DNA of 39,288 bases from a virus, in the IMG/VR virus record IMGVR_UViG_3300046375_000045, positions 1 to 39,288 of that record; one strand, written 5' to 3'. This document shows positions 1 to 6,509 of the stretch, piece after piece. The translations under genes and the position numbers were made by a program. Below the pieces are notes generated by a model, which worked only from the letters and a program-made list of their open reading frames with translations, had not been told where the DNA came from and made no database searches. Numbering within the stretch: position 1 is the first letter of the stretch; the number at the start of each line of letters is the position of its first letter.

Positions 1-127
1 CACCCTTAGGCTTCTTAGCTTGAGGCTTTTTCCTTGTTACGAAACGGAGCGGCCATTCCAATTCTTCGCCGGCCTCGATCTGTTCAACATAGGTTTTGCC
101 AACTTCATCGAAAAAATGTGAGCGACC
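1..127. repeat. Contig-end direct repeat, left copy (circularisation overlap)
   Basis: These 127 bases are identical to the last 127 bases of the window (39162-39288). The length equals a common maximal assembly k-mer, so it is best explained as the overlap left by closing a circular or circularly permuted molecule. The unique genome is then 39,161 bp. The segment lies inside a reverse-strand gene that is split only by the linear presentation. Confidence 0.95.
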
Positions 128-211
128 CCTGAAGCGGAGTTTTCGAATCGCGGGCAGGAATCGCTTTTCGATAAATTCGCGGGGCCAGTCCACAGTTGAA
201 ACGTTTGGCAC
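1..211 (-). CDS. Junction-spanning small basic protein, N-terminal part (hypothetical)
   Basis: Read on the reverse strand, a frame opens right after a TGA (212-214) with a GTG at 209-211 and runs off base 1. On the closed circle it continues from 39161 down to a TGA at 39097-39099, giving 91 residues. The N-terminal two thirds look globular (WPREFIEKRF, HFFDEVGKTYVEQIEAGEE). The tail is rich in Lys, Pro and Arg, as in nucleic-acid-binding extensions. No good Shine-Dalgarno is visible before the GTG. The 3' end overlaps the integrase gene antisense by about 50 bases. I do not recognise the family. The frame is invisible to a linear ORF search, so it was reconstructed by hand. Confidence 0.5.
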   Translation of the reverse strand, partial: MPNVSTVDWPREFIEKRFLPAIRKLRFRGRSHFFDEVGKTYVEQIEAGEELEWPLRFVTRKKPQAKKPKG

Positions 212-464
212 TCAGATAATCGAATCGCAAGAAGGTTTTGGTGGCAAATCAAAGGTTCTCTTTCAATTTCTTTGAAACGCAATGCACGTTTTCGCCACAG
301 AATGACCAAATTGCAACACGCAAAGGTTTGCGCGCATAAGTGCACGGAATTATTGTTACAGAATCGTAATATTTTTATTGCAATTACTTAGCTTGAGTTC
401 TACTTCTCACTTCTCGCAAACTTTATAGAGATTCTCGCCACTGGGAATTTAGGATATTGGCTCT

Positions 465-557
465 ATGGGTTGGTTCATTTTGCTCGTCTATTTATGCGGC
501 TTGCCGGCGCTTTTAAGATTCTTGCGATTTCGCAAAGATAAAGACGACTCAAGCTGA
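465..557 (+). CDS. 30-residue single-span membrane peptide (candidate)
   Basis: ATG at 465 follows an AGGA about 10 bases upstream. It encodes 30 residues: a hydrophobic stretch (residues 3-20, GWFILLVYLCGLPALL) and then a charged tail RFRKDKDDSS, the pattern of a one-pass small membrane protein. The remainder of 212-706 contains no other convincing gene. The frame is short enough to be chance. Confidence 0.35.
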   Translation: MGWFILLVYLCGLPALLRFLRFRKDKDDSS

Positions 558-566
558 TCTCAAAGT

Positions 567-604
567 TTGTTAGTGATTCCCGCAAGCGTGCGCTTTGCTA
601 ACAA
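567..604. other. Imperfect nested hairpin
   Basis: TTGTTAG (567-573) pairs with CTAACAA (598-604). Inside, GCAAGCG (582-588) pairs with CGCTTTGC (591-598) with one bulge. No T tract follows, so it is not a standard intrinsic terminator. It lies between the candidate peptide at 465-557 and the membrane protein gene at 707. It may be a transcript end, a processing element or an operator. Confidence 0.4.
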
Positions 605-614
605 TCGATCTCGG

Positions 615-636
615 TTGTTAATAACTTGTTAATAAG
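615..636. repeat. Tandem 11-bp repeat upstream of the 707 gene
   Basis: TTGTTAATAAC (615-625) is followed directly by TTGTTAATAAG (626-636), 10 of 11 bases identical. The repeats sit about 70 bases upstream of the ATG at 707, where a promoter or operator is expected. The 11-bp period places both copies on one face of the helix, as for cooperative regulator binding. No clear -35/-10 pair was found. Confidence 0.5.
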
Positions 637-706
637 TCCCCTTTCAATCTGTCGGAAAGGGTTGCAAAAGTTCTTTATCTCGAGCTAGTCACAAGAAGGT
701 TTAAAA

Positions 707-1240
707 ATGCCCAAGCGGCAGCTTGCACCACAGATTGGTGAGGTTTCGGCGATTGAACATAAAAGCCGGAAACGGCGAATCAAACGCCTTGTTCACCTGC
801 GGCTGGGATACGGGAAATCGGCTTTCTTTGATACCCATACTCATCAACCGCGTTATCCGATCGATGAAATTTCGGTCGCTCTTTACAAGGTCCTGTGCAA
901 GGCCAACAAGATCAACAAGCATCTGGACTTGAGCACTGAAGAAAAGGATTTGTGGAATCAAATCTTCAAAGTGATCGCTATCGCGTTTAGTGCGTGTCTC
1001 TTGCTTTATTACACAGATTTAGATGGTGACGGCGTCCCGGATTTCTTCGAGTTTCTAAATCATCTGACGACCGGCTCAATGTCCACTTGTATCGTTCGCA
1101 AGAGCAACGAGAGGCGCCTCGATCCGGATTTTATCGAGAAAGCTCTTGGACTCGAAGATGGCGCGATAGAGAAAAGCCTCGGACTGCCGGACTATAGCGT
1201 CGAGCACTGCTGTCCTTGGACGGATAAAAACGACAGTTAA
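707..1240 (+). CDS. Membrane protein with an EF-hand-type calcium loop
   Basis: 177 residues; AAGAAGG at 692-698 supports the ATG. Residues 18-31 are strongly basic, a hydrophobic span covers about residues 87-102 (FKVIAIAFSACLLLYY), and right after it D104-E115 (DLDGDGVPDFFE) has acidic residues at loop positions 1, 3, 5, 9 and 12, the exact spacing of an EF-hand or dockerin-type Ca2+ loop. The C-terminal 60 residues hold two similar segments, IEKALGLEDG and IEKSLGLPDY. It stands alone upstream of the switch region, with a repeat and a hairpin ahead, and could be a lysogeny-expressed surface protein. Family not recognised; function unknown. Confidence 0.8.
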   Translation: MPKRQLAPQIGEVSAIEHKSRKRRIKRLVHLRLGYGKSAFFDTHTHQPRYPIDEISVALYKVLCKANKINKHLDLSTEEKDLWNQIFKVIAIAFSACLLLYYTDLDGDGVPDFFEFLNHLTTGSMSTCIVRKSNERRLDPDFIEKALGLEDGAIEKSLGLPDYSVEHCCPWTDKNDS

Positions 1241-1382
1241 AATCCGTCAAGAAAAGCTTTAAATTTTTCTCTCGAGTACAGGCATTTCGCTCTGTCCTCG
1301 CCTTGCAGTCGTTTTGGTTCGCTTGATGGTTCCGTTGAAACATTGTGTGCAAAGATTTCCGCATATGAAAGGGAATCCGAGC

Positions 1383-1613
1383 ATGAAAGTGAAACCGTTG
1401 TTTTCCGAGCTGGATCGGCGGCGACGGATCCCAATCAACGAAGTTGCGCAAGTCACCGGGTTCACGGCTTGGACGCTCAGACAATACGCGCTTGATGGCA
1501 CGATCCCGGGTGCCCGCCAGGCTGGCCCGGGCAAACGCCTGAGCTTCGATCGGGATCTGCTCGAGGCCTGGTGGCAGGAATTCAACGCACCAAGAAACGG
1601 GCTCGTCAAATGA
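1383..1613 (+). CDS. AlpA/MerR-like helix-turn-helix protein (excisionase or regulator)
   Basis: 76 residues from the ATG at 1383, chosen because AAAGGGA (1368-1374) lies 8 bases upstream; in-frame starts further upstream would add up to 23 residues without a good RBS. Residues about 17-66 (INEVAQVTGFTAWTLRQYAL...IPGARQAGPGKRLSF...LEAWWQEF) fit the winged-helix DNA-binding domain of excisionases and AlpA-type activators. It converges on the reverse-strand RHH gene. In phages this fold serves as Xis or as an early regulator; the integrase is about 3.7 kb away across the closed junction, so either role is possible. Confidence 0.8.
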   Translation: MKVKPLFSELDRRRRIPINEVAQVTGFTAWTLRQYALDGTIPGARQAGPGKRLSFDRDLLEAWWQEFNAPRNGLVK

Positions 1614-1618
1614 ACCCG

Positions 1619-1861
1619 TTATTTCTTCTTGGCTTTTGGCTGGCGGCCGCGCCGGATCCGTGGCGGCGCATCGCGCCCAATATCGCGAGGATTGTACAAG
1701 CCGACCGCGATCAGGTCGCGTTCAAAGAGCCGGCGCAGATAATCGCTGCGGCTATCGAGGCCGAGCTCGACACAACGCCGATTGATTGCGGCTTCCATCT
1801 CGGGCGGGCAGGAGAACGAGAGCGACACGTAGGTGCGGCCGGCAGTTTTCTTGGTAGCCAT
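1619..1861 (-). CDS. Ribbon-helix-helix DNA-binding protein (candidate lysogeny regulator)
   Basis: 80 residues. An AGAGGAG lies about 8 bases upstream of the ATG on the reverse strand. Residues 9-50 (RTYVSLSFSCPPEMEAAINR, then CVELGLDSRSDYLRRLFERD) show the beta strand and two helices of an Arc/CopG-type RHH domain; the tail is basic (GRQPKAKKK). It is the second gene of a two-gene reverse unit that starts at 2095, with which it shares a junction without a gap. A forward open frame covers the same bases but has no recognisable content. Arc and Mnt of P22 are RHH phage regulators, which makes an immunity role plausible. Confidence 0.75.
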   Translation of the reverse strand: MATKKTAGRTYVSLSFSCPPEMEAAINRRCVELGLDSRSDYLRRLFERDLIAVGLYNPRDIGRDAPPRIRRGRQPKAKKK

Positions 1862-2095
1862 TTAGCCGAGCTCCTCTTTAACGGGGATCGGTGGTTGTTC
1901 AACCAGAACGCTTCGGATATCTCGGAATGCAATAAAGGCGGCGCTGCCACCTTGGTAAACGATCAGGTGTCCGCTCTCTGGCGGGAAAAAGATCCATTCC
2001 GGGCGACTTATCCGCACCAAGGTGCCACCGCTGGTTTCGATAAAAAACGGGCGGAAGGGGCGGTAAGCGGTTTGTTGGTAAATCTGTTCGATCAT
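1862..2095 (-). CDS. Small PFRPF-type protein of unknown function
   Basis: 77 residues, beginning MIEQIYQQTAYRPFRPF. The pattern 'PFRPFxIxxxxGxxxxIxxPE...LIVYxGGxxxFIxxxDI' matches short uncharacterised proteins I know mainly from Planctomycetes and Verrucomicrobia, which supports the host guess. It is the first gene of the reverse two-gene unit with the RHH gene at 1619-1861. Only 23 bases separate its start from the divergent RHH gene at 2119, so the promoters must overlap coding sequence. No Shine-Dalgarno is visible. Confidence 0.7.
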   Translation of the reverse strand: MIEQIYQQTAYRPFRPFFIETSGGTLVRISRPEWIFFPPESGHLIVYQGGSAAFIAFRDIRSVLVEQPPIPVKEELG

Positions 2096-2118
2096 TATTT
2101 GCTATCTTACGACCCAGT

Positions 2119-2274
2119 ATGAACAAAACAAAGCAAAAAGTTCCGGTGCAGAAACTTTCAATCAGCGTGCCAGTCGACCTCAAGGCGTTGGTCCGGCAAC
2201 GGGCCGAAAGTTTGGATCTGACCGTGTCGCAGTATATCCGAAAACTGGTTAATTCGGATGGAAAAAGTTCTTAA
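2119..2274 (+). CDS. Short ribbon-helix-helix protein, divergent from the first
   Basis: 51 residues. KLSISVPVDLKALVRQRAES (residues 12-31) followed by LDLTVSQYIRKLV is a textbook minimal RHH domain: strand, helix, turn, helix. The start lacks an obvious RBS. It faces the reverse RHH operon across a 23-bp gap containing TTACGAC (2107-2113), the reverse complement of GTCGTAA found in the downstream promoter (2290-2296). This suggests an operator shared by the divergent genes. The stop codon overlaps the 26-bp promoter repeat at 2270-2295. Confidence 0.75.
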   Translation: MNKTKQKVPVQKLSISVPVDLKALVRQRAESLDLTVSQYIRKLVNSDGKSS

Positions 2275-2295
2275 GTTCGTTGCGATTGAGTCGTA
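2270..2295 (+). repeat. 26-bp dispersed promoter-region repeat, copy 1
   Basis: This segment matches 8922-8947 at 23 of 26 positions; the first 12 bases (CTTAAGTTCGTT) are identical. Each copy includes an imperfect inverted repeat, TTRCGA-N5-TCGTA(A/T), and each lies just upstream of a gene start. It overlaps the -35 region of the promoter at 2280-2308. Confidence 0.7.
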
Positions 2296-2308
2296 ACCAT
2301 AGTATATA
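2280..2308 (+). promoter_or_regulatory. Predicted early promoter
   Basis: TTGCGA (2280-2285) and TATATA (2303-2308) are separated by 17 bases, a good sigma70-type promoter. Initiation 7-8 bases downstream would fall at or next to the ATG at 2316, so the first message would be leaderless or nearly so. It is well placed to drive the early operon starting at 2468. The inverted repeat around TTGCGA-N5-TCGTAA could be the binding site of one of the RHH proteins. Confidence 0.6.
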
Positions 2309-2315
2309 CATAGTT

Positions 2316-2462
2316 ATGATACGACATTCTGCAGTCGCCCAAATCGATAACCGCTGGCGCGCCCGGCGCGTGCTTAAAGCCCTCTGGCTCTCCTACCCGG
2401 AGCATTCCGAAGGTAGGCGTTACTACGAGTCTATTTTCGATGGTACCTTTTTTATTGCCTAG
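2316..2462 (+). CDS. 48-residue hypothetical protein, possibly from a leaderless message
   Basis: ATG at 2316 gives MIRHSAVAQIDNRWRARRVL and continues to a TAG just before the Sak4-like gene. No Shine-Dalgarno is present, and the predicted transcription start coincides with the ATG. It is basic at the N-terminus with no recognised domain. It may instead be the untranslated leader of the early operon. Confidence 0.35.
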   Translation: MIRHSAVAQIDNRWRARRVLKALWLSYPEHSEGRRYYESIFDGTFFIA

Positions 2463-2467
2463 CTCCT

Positions 2468-3307
2468 ATGAATAACGACAACCAAACAACTACTATTGAA
2501 GCGCCGCCCGAGGTTAACCCGTTTGCCGAGCGGGCAGCGGCTGAGGCGGCTAAACCGCGCAAAGCTAGCATCCTTGACCAGGTCACGGTGCGCAAACGGC
2601 GTCGGCCAATCTTTGGGTTGCTCTATGGTCAACCGGGAATAGGCAAATCAACTTTTGCCGCAAGCTTGCCTAAGCCAATTGTGATCGCTACCGAGCGCCT
2701 GGATCAGATTAACGTGCCTAAGCTGCCAGTGCCGCGCGATTTCAAGGGGCTCTATGATCAGATCGATGCGCTTGATAAAGAGCAGCACGAGTATGAATCG
2801 ATTGTCTTAGATACGGTCGATGCGGCCGAGCTCCTGATCTGGCAACGGGTCTGTTCGGAAGGCAAAGTTAAATCAATCGAGGAGTTCGCCGGTGGGTGGG
2901 GAAAAGGATACACCAGGGCGCGCGAGCTCTGGACCGGTTTACTCTCGAAACTGAGCGATATGAGCGAGCGGTACAATGTCTTGCTGACGGCCCATGCCCA
3001 TGTCAAAACTTTTGCCGATCCATCGCTCTCGACGCCTTACGACCGGTGGGTAATGAAGATCCATGACAAGAGCGCGGAGATCATCCGCCAGATGGTTGAC
3101 CTGATTCTGTTTGTCCAGTTGGAGACTACTATCCAAAAAGACACGCCAAAAGCACGTAAGGGTCGCGGGATTGTCAGCGGCGACCGGGTGCTCTGGACTC
3201 AGCCGGCGACGGGTTACGAAGCAAAAAATAGGTATGACCTGGAGAGCCCGCTTGAGTTCAGTTGGGAGGCTCTCCAAGCGGGCATCGATAAATTTTACAA
3301 CAACTAA
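2468..3307 (+). CDS. Sak4-like RecA-fold ATPase (AAA_24 family)
   Basis: 279 residues. Walker A GQPGIGKST spans residues 54-62 and Walker B SIVLDTVD is near residues 111-118, followed by an ADP/ATP-binding core ending in VDLILFVQLE. The layout matches phage AAA_24/Sak4 proteins, RecA-like single-strand annealing or strand-exchange proteins that act with an SSB. The next gene is an SSB and a Fe-S exonuclease follows, so the operon encodes a full recombination set. The N-terminal 45 residues are basic and likely disordered. Confidence 0.85.
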   Translation: MNNDNQTTTIEAPPEVNPFAERAAAEAAKPRKASILDQVTVRKRRRPIFGLLYGQPGIGKSTFAASLPKPIVIATERLDQINVPKLPVPRDFKGLYDQIDALDKEQHEYESIVLDTVDAAELLIWQRVCSEGKVKSIEEFAGGWGKGYTRARELWTGLLSKLSDMSERYNVLLTAHAHVKTFADPSLSTPYDRWVMKIHDKSAEIIRQMVDLILFVQLETTIQKDTPKARKGRGIVSGDRVLWTQPATGYEAKNRYDLESPLEFSWEALQAGIDKFYNN

Positions 3308-3310
3308 GCA

Positions 3311-3841
3311 ATGTCAAACTACAGATACCGCGGTGAGCCGGAGCAGCGTGTATTTGGTGCGCTGCCCGAAGGCGATTACCAATTCGTGGTAGCGGAAATC
3401 GACGAGCCGTATACCAATCCAAGGAGCGGCAATGATGTGTTGCCGGTCAAATTAAGCATTCAGCCGCAAGGCGTGCCAGTGTTCGCGAATCCGTGGTGTG
3501 GTACGGATAAGAACGGCGAAGACCGTGACGGCATTGCCGAATTTCTTCTGGCGGTTAATCGGGCACCAAAGATCGGCGAAGAGCCGGATTGGAAACGGTT
3601 AGTCGGCGCGAAAGGTAAATGTCGGCTCAAGGTAGAAATCGCCGCCCAAGGATCGCTGGCCGGGAAAGAGGTTAACAAAGTTGGCTGGTTCTATCGGCCA
3701 AAGCAGGTTGGCCCGACCGCGGAAGCGCCGCAGCAGAGCTTTACCGAAGCTGAGATCAAGGCAAACCAGGCGGCAATTGGCAAGACGCTGACCGGTAAAG
3801 ATCCCGATCTGGATGTCGAACCAGACGATATCCCGTTCTGA
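3311..3841 (+). CDS. Single-stranded DNA-binding protein (DUF669-like) with SSB tail
   Basis: 176 residues. The body (GDYQFVVAEIDEPYTNPRSG, then LPVKLSIQPQG... GKCRLKVEI) fits the DUF669 family of phage SSB-like proteins. The C-terminus is an acidic linker ending VEPDDIPF, the conserved bacterial SSB tip that recruits recombination and repair partners. Two bases separate its start from the Sak4-like gene, with which it probably works. Confidence 0.85.
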   Translation: MSNYRYRGEPEQRVFGALPEGDYQFVVAEIDEPYTNPRSGNDVLPVKLSIQPQGVPVFANPWCGTDKNGEDRDGIAEFLLAVNRAPKIGEEPDWKRLVGAKGKCRLKVEIAAQGSLAGKEVNKVGWFYRPKQVGPTAEAPQQSFTEAEIKANQAAIGKTLTGKDPDLDVEPDDIPF

Positions 3842-3845
3842 TACT

Positions 3846-4079
3846 ATGAATGAGCCTGATTTCGGATTAGATCGAGACAGAATCGAGCGACTGGCTGGCG
3901 AGATCCTTATAGCGATCCGAGCGAACTACGTCAAGGGGCCGATTAGCCGTGATCGAGTTTACGAGGCATTGAACGCGCTGGCATTTAGCGCAGCAAATGT
4001 GATCAACGGCGCTCATGATCCTGAGGCACTCGAATTCTTTTCCAAAGCGCTCAACCTGAACCTGACTGATAAACTATGA
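3846..4079 (+). CDS. Conserved phage protein with a paralogue at 37177-37584
   Basis: 77 residues from the ATG at 3846, four bases after the SSB stop; an upstream in-frame start would overlap the SSB gene. The core LDRDRIERLAGEILIAIRANY followed by GPISRDRVYEALNALA and a final FFSKALNLNL is mostly helical. The reverse-strand protein at 37177-37584 has the same core with GPVSRDRCFEALNALA and FFDKAI, so the genome carries two diverged copies. I know this type as a widespread phage protein of unknown role. Its stop overlaps the next start (ATGA). Confidence 0.8.
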   Translation: MNEPDFGLDRDRIERLAGEILIAIRANYVKGPISRDRVYEALNALAFSAANVINGAHDPEALEFFSKALNLNLTDKL

Positions 4080-5236
4080 TATATCGAGACGTTAACGGGG
4101 AATTGGTTGGATGGAGCGACGAACGCCTTGGCCTGCCGAGCGCCTCAGCCTGGCACCGCTACGAACTCTGTGCTGGTTCCTGGCAGCTTGAGACCGAGGC
4201 GCGGGCACTCGGCCAAAGTGCACATGAGACTTCGCCTGCAGCCGAACGCGGTGCGCTGATCCACGCCTGGCTGGCGGGCGAAATCGACGAAGACGGCACC
4301 GAGATCAAGCTCGATGAGTCCGAGCAGCAGACTGCCGATTTTTTGCAGGAGCGCGCTACCGAGCAGGTTCACCGGATCTTTGGGGATGAGCCGACTTTAG
4401 AACTGGCCGAGAAACGGTTGTGGCTTACCGTCAACGGGCGCAAGGCGGCGAGCGGGCGTTTCGATCGCGTGATCTACACGCCAAGCGTCGCGCTGGTGCA
4501 GGATTTTAAGACCGGGTGGCTTGAACCGGATCCGGCCGAACAGAACAGCCAAATGAAGGTCCTGGCAGTGTTGGTGGCGTTGCACATGCCCAGTATGTTG
4601 CGCGAGGTCATTGTCCAGATCATTTCAGGGCCCTTCGGCGTGACGGAGGCTAGATATGACTTGCCGGCGCTGGCCAAGGCCTATAACGAGATCCTGGCAA
4701 CATTGCGGACGATCCAGGACCCGCTGGCGCCGCTCAATCCGTCACCGGAGGCCTGCCGGTTTTGTCCAGCAATTCTAGTTTGTCAGGCGGTCAAGAACTT
4801 GGTCCTGCCTGTCGCTAAGACCCAGGTTTCGGCACTTCCCGATGGTGTTCGCGGTGCCAAGCTGCTCGATGAGGTCGCCATCCTCGAAAAGCATTTTAAA
4901 GAGATTAAAAAATATTACGAGCGCCGGTGCAATGAGCTGACCTATAAGTTGCCGGGCTATGGCCTGGTGCCGGGGAACGAAGTCCGCGAGGTAGTGGACT
5001 GGGAGAAAGCCGAGATGCGTTTGGCTGAGTATCTGGAGGCCGACCAACTTAAAGAGGCGCACTCTTATACGATCGGCAAGCTGGAGGCCGCGCTGGCCAA
5101 AAGCTTAAAGCTCACCGCCGACCAAGCCAAAGAGAAGCTTAACCAAATTCTCGATGGCCTGATCGTCAAGAACCAGAACAAATCCAGCCTAAAGCGGGTT
5201 AGCAAGAAGGGCTTGGTCGTCGTCGAGCTGCCGTAG
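4076..5236 (+). CDS. Fe-S PD-(D/E)XK exonuclease (DUF2800 / Cas4-like)
   Basis: 386 residues. The RecB-type nuclease motifs are visible: H63 (GALIHAWL), D130 (SGRFDR), D143 and K145 (VQDFKTG). Cysteines C32, C227, C230 and C236 (ELCAG ... CRFCPAILVC) have the one-plus-three spacing of a 4Fe-4S cluster, as in Cas4 and AddB. The expected role is 5' end resection to give single strands for the Sak4/SSB pair just upstream. The C-terminal 110 residues are helical and charged. Confidence 0.85.
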   Translation: MIYRDVNGELVGWSDERLGLPSASAWHRYELCAGSWQLETEARALGQSAHETSPAAERGALIHAWLAGEIDEDGTEIKLDESEQQTADFLQERATEQVHRIFGDEPTLELAEKRLWLTVNGRKAASGRFDRVIYTPSVALVQDFKTGWLEPDPAEQNSQMKVLAVLVALHMPSMLREVIVQIISGPFGVTEARYDLPALAKAYNEILATLRTIQDPLAPLNPSPEACRFCPAILVCQAVKNLVLPVAKTQVSALPDGVRGAKLLDEVAILEKHFKEIKKYYERRCNELTYKLPGYGLVPGNEVREVVDWEKAEMRLAEYLEADQLKEAHSYTIGKLEAALAKSLKLTADQAKEKLNQILDGLIVKNQNKSSLKRVSKKGLVVVELP

Positions 5237-5244
5237 AGGAATTT

Positions 5245-5619
5245 ATGACGCCCAAAGGATTTGAACGGCATAGAGGCCAGCTTTTAACCGAAAAGAACGA
5301 GATCGATCTGGAGCTTGCCGCCATCAAAAATGAGCTAAAAGTCGCAAGGCGAGAATTTGCTGCAACTGGTCGAGCCGCAAACAGAGAGTGGTTGAGCGAA
5401 CGGGAAAATCGTTTGCTAGAGTTGCAGCGCACTTCACAAGAGTTGCAGCGTCAGATAGGTGGACTGAATGCCATCAAAAAAGCTGAAATAGGTTTAGATC
5501 ATTTTGTTCACGAGGTCTTGCTCGAAAAAATGTCGCGCGAAGAAGTAGTGGAGATTTTTCGCGAAGCCATTCTTCGGCGGCGATTGTATCTCGATAGCAA
5601 TAATAAGGAATTGCCGTGA
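5245..5619 (+). CDS. Coiled-coil hypothetical protein
   Basis: 124 residues; GAGGA (5235-5239) precedes the ATG by 5 bases. Residues 10-75 have a heptad-like pattern of Leu, Ile, Glu and Lys without Gly or Pro interruptions, so a long coiled coil is likely. The C-terminal 40 residues (HFVHEVLLEKMSREEVVEIF) form a separate amphipathic region. No family recognised. It is in the early operon between the exonuclease and the ParB-domain gene. Confidence 0.7.
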   Translation: MTPKGFERHRGQLLTEKNEIDLELAAIKNELKVARREFAATGRAANREWLSERENRLLELQRTSQELQRQIGGLNAIKKAEIGLDHFVHEVLLEKMSREEVVEIFREAILRRRLYLDSNNKELP

Positions 5620-5624
5620 GGCAT

Positions 5625-5637
5625 AGCACTGAGTGCT
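5625..5637. promoter_or_regulatory. Palindromic operator candidate upstream of the ParB-domain gene
   Basis: AGCACT-G-AGTGCT is a perfect 13-bp palindrome five bases before the ATG at 5643. The 10-mer TGAGTGCTAA it contains (5630-5639) recurs at 11796-11805 and, reversed, at 20847-20856, each time between genes. Autoregulation by the ParB-domain protein or control by a phage repressor are both possible. Confidence 0.5.
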
Positions 5638-5642
5638 AATTT

Positions 5643-6509
5643 ATGAACATACCAAAACCATCCGGTAAGGTTCATCCGGTGGCGGACATGTTTCCGCTGA
5701 TGCCAGAGGACGAACTTGATGAACTTGCCGCAGATATCAAAACAAATGGGCTCAACAATCCGATCGTCTTAGATAAGGATGGAACGTTAATCGACGGGCG
5801 CAACCGACTCGCTGCGTGCAAACGCGCAAAGATCACTCCTACCTATATACTTTTGGATGGCCAAGATTCGATCGCCTTCATCCTTTCTCAGAACATTAAT
5901 CGGCGGCATTTGAATCAAGGGCAGCGGGCAATCATTATCGCGGAGGCATTATCAGAGTCTGATAAAACGCAGCAAGTGGCATCTAAACAATCAGGAGTAA
6001 AACAGTCGCAGATAAGCGAAGCCAAAAGCATTCTTAAGTATGCACCAGACTTAGCAGATGCAATCGTTTTTGGTAGCGGCAAATTTGATCCAGCATATCA
6101 GATTGCGAAGCAGCGCAAAGAGATAGCGGCACGTAACGAAGCAAATGCGGCACGCCTCCAAGCTGAAGACACTGAGCTGTGGGCCAAGGTTCAAGACGAC
6201 AACGACCCAATGACTCTGGATACGGCGATCATTGAATTGGCGCGCCGACAACGTGCCGCGGAAGAAAAAAAGGCTGAAGAGGCCGCGGTGCGCATGCAAC
6301 AGCGGATGCTTAGTACTCAGCACTTGGAAACCGCGATCAACTATTGCGAACCACATGGTTATACGCCACAGGAATGGGCGCAAAGGTTTGTAGAACTTTT
6401 TGATCCATCCAGTTCGCGTGAAAAAATTACTCGGGAACGCATTGAGCAAAGCGCGGAAGTATTAAAGCATTTATCAAAAATCTGGCCCACTCTATATGGA
6501 CAAGAATAA
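5643..6509 (+). CDS. ParB-domain DNA-binding protein
   Basis: 288 residues. The N-terminal ParB/sulfiredoxin-fold domain (about 10-95) has VHPVADMFPLMPEDELDELA, the box DGTLIDGRNRLAACKRAK equivalent to the ParB CTP-binding GERRxRA region, and SQNINRRHLN. A KorB-type HTH follows (about 105-140, QQVASKQSGVKQSQISEAKS), then a charged coiled coil. Phage proteins of this type regulate or modify rather than partition in many cases. Here a consensus parS-like site occurs at 12728-12743, so site-specific clamping is worth considering. A palindrome lies just before the start; no strong RBS is seen. Confidence 0.85.
   Translation: MNIPKPSGKVHPVADMFPLMPEDELDELAADIKTNGLNNPIVLDKDGTLIDGRNRLAACKRAKITPTYILLDGQDSIAFILSQNINRRHLNQGQRAIIIAEALSESDKTQQVASKQSGVKQSQISEAKSILKYAPDLADAIVFGSGKFDPAYQIAKQRKEIAARNEANAARLQAEDTELWAKVQDDNDPMTLDTAIIELARRQRAAEEKKAEEAAVRMQQRMLSTQHLETAINYCEPHGYTPQEWAQRFVELFDPSSSREKITRERIEQSAEVLKHLSKIWPTLYGQE

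Noticed and set aside
37-345. 102-codon reverse frame near the left end
   Set aside because: Cys/Leu-rich without motif; another reverse frame across the joint has better composition and a charged tail typical of real proteins.
1571-2122. 183-codon forward frame opposite the RHH and PFRPF genes
   Set aside because: No recognisable domain; the reverse frames have an RBS, an RHH fold and a conserved small-protein pattern.
5643-6509. Plasmid-type ParABS partition system
   Set aside because: No ParA ATPase is found and the phage encodes an integrase and attP, so partition as a plasmid-prophage is not supported by the gene set.
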